From positions 1 through 24,254 of the forward strand of contig CAVIJD010000033.1 of NCBI GenBank assembly GCA_963643165.1: a stretch of 24,254 bases of DNA, in the 5' to 3' direction. Source of the DNA: F23-D06 sp963643165 (GTDB lineage: Bacteria; Bacteroidota; Bacteroidia; Bacteroidales; WCHB1-69). Within the stretch, counting starts at the first letter, position 1; each line of letters begins with the position of its first letter. The translations under genes were made by a program, and so were the position numbers. This document shows, piece by piece, positions 14,699-21,714 of the stretch. A model generated the notes under the pieces. The model ran no database searches. It was not told the origin of the DNA and saw only the letters and a program-made list of their open reading frames with translations.

Positions 14699-15730
14699 TC
14701 ACTTCGGGTCGCCTCTGTCAACCACCAATTCATAGCCGATGCGCTCGACACTTTCTTTGACGCTGGCGCAACATTCGGCAGCCTCGTCGCCTGTACATAT
14801 CTTATTGTCATACAGCAAGTACTTGTTTCTCACCTCCACTGGTGAAAGGTTTGGCATGATGACATTGGCGCCGTGGCGTATGCCCTCTTCGCGTCCTGAG
14901 GGGCTGATGGTGCCCAAGGCAGTAGTGGCGGGCAGGAGCACGTTGGGCTTGAGCAGGCGTATGATTGACAGCAGTGTGAGGGTTTGCCACAGTGTGCCCG
15001 CGGGCTTTTCGGCAAACGGCGTGTCATGTTCCGGAATAAAGGGACCGATGCCCACCATCTGAGGCTGCAATTCGCGGATGAACTGCAGGTCCTCGTAGAG
15101 CGTTTCGGGGGTTTGCCCCGGACTGCCCACCATAAAGCCGCAGCCGACTTGGTATCCGATGTCTTTCAGATTGAAAAGGCACTCTTTCCGGTGGCCGAGC
15201 GACATGCTTTCGGGGTGCAACAGTCTGTAATGCGCTTCGTTGGCGGTCTCGTGCCGGAGCAGATAGCGGTCGGCGCCGGCCTCGAAGAGACGGCGGTAGC
15301 TCACCCGCGACCGTTCCCCTAACGAGAGCGTGACGGCACAGTCGGGGTGCTCCCGCTTGATGGCGGTGACGATGTCGCACATGACGGGGTCCGTATAGTA
15401 GCCGTCTTCGCCGCCCTGCAGCACAAAAGTCCTGAAGCCGAGGGCATAGCCGGCACGGCAGCATTGGAGGATCGTCTCCTTGTCGAGGCGGTAGCGGTCG
15501 GCGTTGGCATTGCTCTTGCGTATGCCGCAATAGTAGCAGTCGTTCTTGCAGTGGTTGCTGACCTCGATGAGGCCGCGCATAAAGACTTTTTTGCCATACA
15601 CGGCCTGTGCGGTCATCTGCGCCGCGGCGCGAAGTTCTTCTGACAGGGCGGCATCGTTGCCGGACAGCAGTGCGGAAAGATCCTGCAGCGACAGATTTCT
15701 GGTGTTTATAATATTCTGTATCATTGACAT
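14699..15730 (-). CDS. hydE: [FeFe]-hydrogenase H-cluster radical SAM maturase HydE
   Basis: HydE is a radical SAM enzyme that acts with HydG and HydF to build the azadithiolate-bridged diiron part of the H-cluster. The 343-residue protein has the radical SAM motif CKNDCYYC (Cys61, Cys65, Cys68) within GLIEVSNH..GIRKSN, then FVLQGGEDGYY, TLSLGER, YLLRHETANEAHY, GFMVGSPGQTPETL, VGIGPFIPEHDTPF and LPATTALGTISPSGREEGIRHGANVIMPNLSP, all HydE hallmarks that separate it from BioB and PylB. ATG at 15730 was chosen (MSMIQNII); ATG at 15724 is also possible. Longer reading frames would pass through the promoter. It is transcribed away from groES. hydF and hydG are not here. Its likely client in this window is the hydrogenase-like protein at 7250. 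Confidence 0.94.
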   Translation of the reverse strand: MSMIQNIINTRNLSLQDLSALLSGNDAALSEELRAAAQMTAQAVYGKKVFMRGLIEVSNHCKNDCYYCGIRKSNANADRYRLDKETILQCCRAGYALGFRTFVLQGGEDGYYTDPVMCDIVTAIKREHPDCAVTLSLGERSRVSYRRLFEAGADRYLLRHETANEAHYRLLHPESMSLGHRKECLFNLKDIGYQVGCGFMVGSPGQTPETLYEDLQFIRELQPQMVGIGPFIPEHDTPFAEKPAGTLWQTLTLLSIIRLLKPNVLLPATTALGTISPSGREEGIRHGANVIMPNLSPVEVRNKYLLYDNKICTGDEAAECCASVKESVERIGYELVVDRGDPK

Positions 15731-15776
15731 ATAGAAAATATTTTTTGTCTTGACTCTGAATTTGGGAAAAGACGGG

Positions 15777-15807
15777 CAAATATAGCATAAAAAAAGTGAC
15801 TGACAAA
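15777..15807 (-). promoter_or_regulatory. Promoter of hydE
   Basis: On the minus strand, TTTG (15807-15804) is followed after 19 nt by TATATTTG (15784-15777), a full match to the Bacteroidetes promoter consensus. The start would lie near 15770, about 40 nt before the hydE ATG. The -33 box lies inside the palindrome at 15799-15815. Confidence 0.82.
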
Positions 15808-15815
15808 CTGTCAGT
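15799..15815. promoter_or_regulatory. Palindromic operator candidate between hydE and groES
   Basis: ACTGACA-AAC-TGTCAGT is a perfect 7-bp inverted repeat with a 3-bp centre. It covers the -33 box of the hydE promoter and lies 18 bp before the groES promoter candidate, the right place for a regulator acting on one or both genes. It is not the CIRCE element of HrcA. The binding protein is unknown. Confidence 0.55.
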
Positions 15816-15833
15816 GTCGGGCAGCAATAAGTT

Positions 15834-15850
15834 TTGGCACAACTTTTGTA
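15834..15850 (+). promoter_or_regulatory. Sigma-54-like promoter candidate for groESL
   Basis: TTGGCAC-N5-TTGTA fits the -24/-12 sigma-54 consensus (TGGCAC-N5-TTGCA) with one mismatch, C to T in the -12 GC. It lies about 64 nt before the groES ATG. No full TTTG-N19-21-TAnnTTTG promoter was found for groES; AACTTTTG at 15841-15848 is a one-mismatch -7 alternative. No CIRCE repeat is present. Confidence 0.4.
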
Positions 15851-15913
15851 TAAAGGCAACCGCTTATTCAGCAAATAACAAAAATCAATATCAACTAAAA
15901 AAAGTAAAGTACT

Positions 15914-16189
15914 ATGAATTGCAACATCAAACCATTAGCAGACAGAGTTCTGGTAAAACCGGCTGAAGCCGAGCAGAAGACGGCTGGCGGAATCATCATC
16001 CCTGACACAGCAAAGGAGAAACCTCAAAGAGGCACTGTCGTAGCAGTAGGTCCCGGCAAGAAAGACGAACCGATGACAGTGTCCGTGAACGACACCGTAT
16101 TGTACGGCAAGTATTCCGGCACAGAGATTCAGATTGACGGCGAGACCTATCTCATCATGAAAGAGAGCGACATTTACGCCATCTGCTAA
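15914..16189 (+). CDS. groES: Co-chaperonin GroES
   Basis: GroES caps the GroEL cavity as a heptameric lid during ATP-driven protein folding in the cytoplasm. The 91-residue sequence begins NIKPLADRVLVKPAEAEQKTAGGIIIPDTAKEKPQRGTV, containing the mobile loop (about residues 17-33) with the GGIIIPD contact motif, and ends with the roof/base strands VLYGKYSGTEIQIDGETYLIMKESDIYAI. Length and motifs are normal. It is followed after 51 nt by groEL in the standard order, so the two form one operon. The leader contains the sigma-54-like site described at 15834. Confidence 0.98.
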   Translation: MNCNIKPLADRVLVKPAEAEQKTAGGIIIPDTAKEKPQRGTVVAVGPGKKDEPMTVSVNDTVLYGKYSGTEIQIDGETYLIMKESDIYAIC

Positions 16190-16240
16190 TCCAAATTCAA
16201 GTAATAAATCAAAAAGCAAACATTTTTAAAACACAAAGTT

Positions 16241-17878
16241 ATGGCAAAAGACATTAAATATAACTGGGAAGCCCGTGAAGGCTTAAAGAAAGGTGTTGAC
16301 GCATTGGCAAACGCCGTAAAGGTAACGCTGGGACCGAAAGGCCGCAATGTCATCATCGACAAGAAATTCGGTGCGCCGCACATCACAAAGGACGGTGTCA
16401 CGGTAGCCAAAGAGATTGAGCTGAAAGAGCCCATTGAGAACATGGGCGCACAGATGGTCAAGGAAGTTGCCTCGAAGACCAACGACCAGGCCGGCGACGG
16501 CACGACCACCGCAACCGTGCTGGCACAGGCCATCTTCAACACAGGGCTGAAGAACGTCACCGCCGGCGCCAACCCGATGGAACTCAAACGCGGCATTGAC
16601 GTGGCTGTCGCTGCCATCGTGGAGAACCTCAAGAAACAGTCTGTCGAGATCAACGACCACCACGAGAAAATCGAGCAAGTGGCATCCATTTCGGCAAACA
16701 ACGACTCCACCGTCGGAAAAGTGATTGCTGAAGCCATGCAGAAAGTGAAAAAAGAGGGTGTCATCACCATCGAAGAGGCCAAAGGCACCGACACGACCGT
16801 CAAGATCGTGGAAGGCATGCAGTTCGACAGAGGTTACATCTCCCCCTACTTCGTGACCGACACCGAGAAGATGGAGGCTGTCTATGACAATCCTTTCATC
16901 CTCCTTTACGACAAGAAGATCAGCAACATGAAAGAGTTCCTGCCCATCCTTGAAAAGGTGGCACAAAGCGGACGTCCTATGCTGGTCATCTCTGAGGATC
17001 TGGACAGCGAGGCACTGGCAACGCTGGTCGTGAACAGACTCCGCGGCGGCCTGAAGATCGTGGCCGTCAAGGCTCCGGGCTTCGGCGACAGAAGAAAAGA
17101 GATGTTGGAAGACATCGCCATCCTGACGGGTGCAACAGTCATCTCCGAAGAGAAAGGTTTCAAACTGGAAGATGCCACCATCGACATGTTGGGCACCGCC
17201 GAGAAGATCACGGTTGACAAGGAAAACACCACCATCGTGAGCGGCAGAGGCGACAAGCAGAACATTGAGGCCCGCATCGCCCAGATCAAGGCCCAGATTG
17301 AGAAGACCACGTCAGACTACGACCGCGAGAAACTGCAAGAGCGTCTGGCCAAGTTGGCAGGTGGTGTCGCCGTCATCTATGTAGGCGCCGCTTCTGAAGT
17401 GGAGATGAAGGAGAAGAAAGACCGTTATGACGACGCACTGCACGCCACCCGCGCCGCCATCGAAGAAGGCATCATTCCTGGCGGCGGCGTAGGCTACATC
17501 CGCGCCATCGAGTCGCTTAAAGACCTCAAGGGCGAGAACGAAGACCAGAAGATCGGCATCGACATCGTGCGCCGCGCCGTCGAAGAACCGCTCCGCCAGA
17601 TCGCCAACAATGCCGGCAAAGAGGGCTCTGTCGTCGTGAACGCCGTGCTCCAAGGCAAAGGCGACTACGGCTATAACGCCAGAATGGACGTTTACCAAAA
17701 CCTCATCGAAGCCGGTGTCATCGACCCGACCAAGGTTGCCCGCGTGGCTCTCGAGAACGCCGCCTCTATCGCCGGCATGCTGCTGACGACCGAGTGTGTA
17801 CTGGCTGAAATCAAGGAAGAAACCCCGGCAGCCCCTATGGGCGGCGGCATGGGACAAGGCATGGGCGGCATGTACTAA
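16241..17878 (+). CDS. groEL: Chaperonin GroEL
   Basis: The 545-residue Hsp60 chaperonin forms double heptameric rings that fold proteins with GroES. Standard landmarks are present: MAKDIKYNWEAREG at the N-terminus, VTLGPKGRNVIIDK with the nucleotide-binding glycine, DGTTTATVLAQ (D-G-T-T-T at about residues 87-91), the apical domain with VKAPGFGDRRKEML, GGVAVIYVGAASEVEMKEKKDR and the equatorial EEGIIPGGGVGYIRA. The C-terminus ends in the flexible Gly-Met tail (GGGMGQGMGGMY). Length and domain order are normal and nothing appears altered. A strong terminator lies 51 nt downstream. The gene shows the regular, C-ending codon choice expected for a highly expressed gene. Confidence 0.99.
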   Translation: MAKDIKYNWEAREGLKKGVDALANAVKVTLGPKGRNVIIDKKFGAPHITKDGVTVAKEIELKEPIENMGAQMVKEVASKTNDQAGDGTTTATVLAQAIFNTGLKNVTAGANPMELKRGIDVAVAAIVENLKKQSVEINDHHEKIEQVASISANNDSTVGKVIAEAMQKVKKEGVITIEEAKGTDTTVKIVEGMQFDRGYISPYFVTDTEKMEAVYDNPFILLYDKKISNMKEFLPILEKVAQSGRPMLVISEDLDSEALATLVVNRLRGGLKIVAVKAPGFGDRRKEMLEDIAILTGATVISEEKGFKLEDATIDMLGTAEKITVDKENTTIVSGRGDKQNIEARIAQIKAQIEKTTSDYDREKLQERLAKLAGGVAVIYVGAASEVEMKEKKDRYDDALHATRAAIEEGIIPGGGVGYIRAIESLKDLKGENEDQKIGIDIVRRAVEEPLRQIANNAGKEGSVVVNAVLQGKGDYGYNARMDVYQNLIEAGVIDPTKVARVALENAASIAGMLLTTECVLAEIKEETPAAPMGGGMGQGMGGMY

Positions 17879-17929
17879 CAGACTACCGTAACCACCTGTT
17901 CCGCCAACCGGCGGACTCCTAAAAAAAAC

Positions 17930-17972
17930 GCGGCAGGCTCTGAAAAAATTTCGGGGCCTGCCGCTCTTTTTT
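17930..17972 (+). terminator. Rho-independent terminator after groEL
   Basis: A 9-bp stem GCGGCAGGC (17930-17938) pairs with GCCTGCCGC (17956-17964) around a 17-nt loop, followed by TCTTTTTT. An A-run (17921-17928) precedes it. It separates groESL from dsbD. Confidence 0.9.
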
Positions 17973-17981
17973 ATTTTTTAT

Positions 17982-17989
17982 TATTTTTG
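17982..17989 (+). promoter_or_regulatory. Putative -7 element for dsbD
   Basis: TATTTTTG fits TAnnTTTG directly after the groEL terminator. The leader to the ATG at 18007 would be only about 10 nt, or about 19 nt to the ATG at 18016. No -33 TTTG is seen. Confidence 0.5.
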
Positions 17990-18006
17990 CGGCATTAAAA
18001 TTTAAA

Positions 18007-20052
18007 ATGCAGAATATGAAAAAAGTTCTACTACTCACCTTTTATGCCGCATTTACCCTACTCTTTTCCAGCATAAAGGCTCAGGAATCTCCGGTCAGTT
18101 GGACATTCTCCGCCAACAAAGTCAACGATTCGATAGCAGAACTGCAAATCAAGGCTGACATCCAGAACGGCTGGCATCTCTATTCGCAATTCACCAAAGG
18201 CCTTGAACTGCCCGCCGTCTTCACTTTCACAGAAGACAAAAGCAACTACATACGCGTCGGCAAAGTGGCAGAGCCGAAACCGACAGAACTGATAGATGAA
18301 TTCGGCCATGCAAAGTTTTTTGAGAAAAGCGTAACCTTCAAGCAAAAAGTCAAAGTATTGAACAACAAGCCTTTCACCATCAAGGGTAAAGTTGAGGGAC
18401 AAGCCTGCATGGAGGGCCGCTGCATACCGGTAGAGAAAAAATTCAGCATTGACATCAAAGGGTTTGACAACCTAACCGCCACCGTCACCAAAGAAGACAC
18501 GGCAACCGTGGCACCGCAGCCAGAGCAGCCGGCAGACAGCGGCACTACCATTGAGGAGACAGCCACTGCCGGAAGCGACGAGAATGCCGGTGGCGATGAC
18601 AAATCGCTGTTCGTCTATTTCCTCACCGCCATATTAGGAGGTTTAGTGGGCCTGCTCATGCCCTGTGTCTTCCCGATGATTCCGATGACCGTCTCCTTCT
18701 TCTCCAAAGAGGGAATGAAAGGCAAGCGCGACGCATTGCTTTACGGACTGTTCATCATAGTCATCTTCTTGATATTCGGGTTAGTGCTCTCTGCCATTTT
18801 CGGGGCAGACATGGGCAACGTGCTCAGCACGCATTGGATTCCCAATTTATTGTTCGCCGTCATCTTCCTGATTTTCGCTTTTTCGCTGCTCGGCTATTTC
18901 GAGATTACCTTGCCCAGTTCTTGGGTCAACGGCTCGGCCAAGCGTCAGCGTCAGGGTGGTGTCATGGGCATCTTTTTCATGGCATTGACCTTAGTGTTGG
19001 TGTCGTTCTCGTGTACGCTACCCATTGCCGGGGCGGTGGCGCTGAATGCAGCCGACGGCTCGTTCCTGAAACCGGTAATCGGCATGTTAGGATTCTCGTT
19101 AGGCATAGCCGTGCCGTTCACCTTCTTTGCGCTGTTCCCGAGTTTGCTCAAAAAACTGCCCAAGTCGGGCGGCTGGATGAACACCCTGAAAGTGATTCTC
19201 GCCTTTGTTGAAATAGCCTTTGCCTTGAAATTCATCAACGTGCCCGACCAGACCTATCATTGGGGCATCCTGGACCGCGAGATATACCTGGCCTTCTGGA
19301 TTGTGCTGTTCACCTTGCTGGGACTGTACCTGTTAGGGAAAATCCGCTTCCCGGCCGATGACGAGTATCCCGTGCAGAAAAGCGCTTTCCGTTTTGTGCT
19401 TTCCGTTTTCGTGTTCACCTTTGTCGTATATATGATACCCGGCATGTTCGGTGCGCCGCTGAAAGCCATCTCAGGCTGGCTGCCGCCGATGACCACGCAA
19501 GATTTCGACATCTCCACCATCGTGCGCAACGAGAGCGGCAACGGCGGAACTGCCTCCACTTACCAATGGGTTGAAGAGCCGCTCTATGCCGACAAACTGG
19601 AGATCCCGTTCGGCATAAAGGGTTATTTCGACTATGACCAGGCATTGCGCGTCGCCAAGAAAGCCGGCAAGCCCGTGTTCTTGGACTTCACGGGGCATGG
19701 TTGCACCAACTGCCGCAATGTGGAGAATGCCGTCTGGATAGACCCGGAGGTGCGCCGCATCTTCGCCGAAGAGGTCATCGTGGCCACCCTCTATGCCGAC
19801 GACAAGGTCATTCCGCTGCCTGAGGCAGAGAAAGGGAAACTTACCGACAGCGAAGGGGAGCCCATCACGATGCTCGGCGCAAAAAACCGCCACATCGAGC
19901 AGAGCGTTTACCACGAGAACTCCCAGCCTTGCTACTTCATCGTGGACCCCGACGGGAAAGTGCTCTCCGGACCCACTTACTACGAACGCAACAAAGACAA
20001 CTACATACGCTTCCTGCGCGAAGGCATCGACAAATACAAAAGCCAAAAATAA
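18007..20052 (+). CDS. dsbD: Thiol:disulfide interchange protein DsbD
   Basis: DsbD carries reducing power from cytoplasmic thioredoxin across the inner membrane to periplasmic proteins. The 681-residue protein has all three modules. A signal peptide (about 1-25) leads to an N-terminal alpha domain (about 27-155) with Cys134 and Cys139. A CcdA-like membrane domain (about 200-480) carries Cys220 in LMPCVFPMIP and Cys336 in SFSCTLPIAG. A C-terminal thioredoxin-like domain (about 540-680) has Cys566 and Cys569 in HGCTNC. An acidic, Pro/Thr-rich linker (about 160-198) joins the first two modules. The start could be ATG 18007 or 18016 (MKKVLLL). lnt begins 15 nt downstream. Reduced periplasmic thiols would serve cytochrome c assembly and secreted cysteine proteins. 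Confidence 0.96.
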   Translation: MQNMKKVLLLTFYAAFTLLFSSIKAQESPVSWTFSANKVNDSIAELQIKADIQNGWHLYSQFTKGLELPAVFTFTEDKSNYIRVGKVAEPKPTELIDEFGHAKFFEKSVTFKQKVKVLNNKPFTIKGKVEGQACMEGRCIPVEKKFSIDIKGFDNLTATVTKEDTATVAPQPEQPADSGTTIEETATAGSDENAGGDDKSLFVYFLTAILGGLVGLLMPCVFPMIPMTVSFFSKEGMKGKRDALLYGLFIIVIFLIFGLVLSAIFGADMGNVLSTHWIPNLLFAVIFLIFAFSLLGYFEITLPSSWVNGSAKRQRQGGVMGIFFMALTLVLVSFSCTLPIAGAVALNAADGSFLKPVIGMLGFSLGIAVPFTFFALFPSLLKKLPKSGGWMNTLKVILAFVEIAFALKFINVPDQTYHWGILDREIYLAFWIVLFTLLGLYLLGKIRFPADDEYPVQKSAFRFVLSVFVFTFVVYMIPGMFGAPLKAISGWLPPMTTQDFDISTIVRNESGNGGTASTYQWVEEPLYADKLEIPFGIKGYFDYDQALRVAKKAGKPVFLDFTGHGCTNCRNVENAVWIDPEVRRIFAEEVIVATLYADDKVIPLPEAEKGKLTDSEGEPITMLGAKNRHIEQSVYHENSQPCYFIVDPDGKVLSGPTYYERNKDNYIRFLREGIDKYKSQK

Positions 20053-20067
20053 GCCTGCGACACAACT

Positions 20068-21714
20068 ATGAGATGGCATAAACTGATATTATTGAGCATC
20101 CTGAGTGGGCTTCTGCTTGCGTTCTCTTGGTATCCTCACGGTTTTCCGCTTCTCATCTTTGTTGCATTTGTTCCACTATTCATCCTCAGCGAAGCCTTGA
20201 CACACAAGAACGGCAAGTTGCCGTTCTTGAAAGCGCTCGGTTATTCTTTACCCGCCTTCGTGGTATGGAATGCCATCACCACCTATTGGATTTCCTATTG
20301 CACCGTGCCGGGCGGCATTGGAGCCGTAGTGATCAACGCGTTGTTGCAGTCGCTGGTGTTCGCCTTGTGGCACAGCTGCCGGACGCACATCCCGCAACGG
20401 TGGACGCACCCCATCCTGTTCATCGCCTTGTGGATGTCGTTTGAATACCTGCACCTGAACTGGGACCTCACCTGGCCGTGGCTGAACCTCGGCAACGTCT
20501 TCGCCGTGTGGCCGCGCTGCATACAATGGTATTCCGTCACCGGCACGTTCGGCGGCACGTTGTGGGTGTTAGGTTGCAACACACTCTTCTACCTGATGCT
20601 CCGCCACGAAAGTGAATGCCGGGCCCGGGCGTGGGGGCAAGCGGCCGCTTTTATGGCTTGTCTGGTCGTGCCTATCGTCATATCGCTCTGCATGTACAGC
20701 CAAGCGGAGCGCAACATCGACAAGAGCACACCGATGAAAGTGCTGGTCGTGCAGCCCAACACGGACGTGTGGAACGAGCAGTTCCGGCTCACAAACCAGC
20801 AGCAGGCGCAGCGCATCATAGACATGATCACGCCATACTGCGACAGCCAGACCTGCCTTGCCGTATGTCCCGAATCGTGCATTCCGCACACCGTATCCCT
20901 GGAAGCCCTCAAAGAGAACACCTACCCCACTGATAACCCGACGTACGGATGTTTTCCGCTTTTTGACAAAATGACGGATACCTTTCCTAACCTGAACCTC
21001 ATCTTAGGACTTTCCACATACCGCTTGTTCGACCATCCCGTCACCATCACGGTGCAGCAAATCGGTAAAGACCAATACATCGACTTGTACAACACGGCAG
21101 TATGTTACAACCACAACCGTTACAACGGCTATTATCACAAAAGCAAATTAGTGCCTGGCGTAGAGGCGCTCCCGTTCCCGAAAGTGTTCGGATTCCTTTC
21201 CGACCTGCTGGTTGACCTGGGCGGCTCACACGGTTCGTTGGGCAAAGACACAAAGCGGCGCGTGTTCCCCATCACCGTGAACGGGAAGCCGGTAAAAACC
21301 AGCACCGCCATTTGTTACGAATCGATATATGGAGAACATGTTTCCTCCTTTGTCAAGAACGGTTCCAATGTGCTGACCGTCATCACGAATGACTCTTGGT
21401 GGAACGACTCTCCGGGGCACGTTCAGCACTTTGAGATGGCGCGGCTGAGGGCTATTGAAAACCACCGTTATGTGCTTCGTTCCGCCAACGGAGGATTCTC
21501 CGGCATTATCGACCCAATGGGAAATGTTATGCAGAAAACAAGATATCTGGAAAGGAAAGTTTTGGTTGACACCGTATATGCTCAACAAGACACCACATTC
21601 TACACCCGGCACGGCGACTATCTGGCAATGATCGCCGTAATCTTAACAATAGCCGGACTTGCCTACACTCTATTCTGCATTATTAAACATTTAATTCTAA
21701 AAACCAAAATCTAA
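20068..21714 (+). CDS. lnt: Apolipoprotein N-acyltransferase Lnt
   Basis: Lnt adds the third acyl chain to the N-terminal cysteine of lipoproteins in the inner membrane. The 548-residue protein has an N-terminal membrane half (hydrophobic segments to about residue 210) and a nitrilase-fold periplasmic half starting near VLVVQPNTDVWNEQF. The catalytic triad is recognisable as Glu269 (CPESCIP), Lys358 (YYHKSKLVPG) and Cys416 (TAICYESIYGE). VITNDSWWNDSPGHVQH and ARLRAIENHRYVLRSANGGFSGIIDP are further family marks. It has two features less common in proteobacterial Lnt: Cys267 and Cys271 flank the catalytic Glu, and LVPGVEALPFP replaces the usual LVPFGE. Its stop overlaps the start of the peptidase gene as TAATG. 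Confidence 0.94.
   Translation: MRWHKLILLSILSGLLLAFSWYPHGFPLLIFVAFVPLFILSEALTHKNGKLPFLKALGYSLPAFVVWNAITTYWISYCTVPGGIGAVVINALLQSLVFALWHSCRTHIPQRWTHPILFIALWMSFEYLHLNWDLTWPWLNLGNVFAVWPRCIQWYSVTGTFGGTLWVLGCNTLFYLMLRHESECRARAWGQAAAFMACLVVPIVISLCMYSQAERNIDKSTPMKVLVVQPNTDVWNEQFRLTNQQQAQRIIDMITPYCDSQTCLAVCPESCIPHTVSLEALKENTYPTDNPTYGCFPLFDKMTDTFPNLNLILGLSTYRLFDHPVTITVQQIGKDQYIDLYNTAVCYNHNRYNGYYHKSKLVPGVEALPFPKVFGFLSDLLVDLGGSHGSLGKDTKRRVFPITVNGKPVKTSTAICYESIYGEHVSSFVKNGSNVLTVITNDSWWNDSPGHVQHFEMARLRAIENHRYVLRSANGGFSGIIDPMGNVMQKTRYLERKVLVDTVYAQQDTTFYTRHGDYLAMIAVILTIAGLAYTLFCIIKHLILKTKI

Noticed and set aside
17900..17915. Second hairpin TCCGCC-AACC-GGCGGA after groEL as terminator
   Set aside because: It is followed by A, not T. 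The hairpin at 17930-17964 with its T-run is the better terminator.
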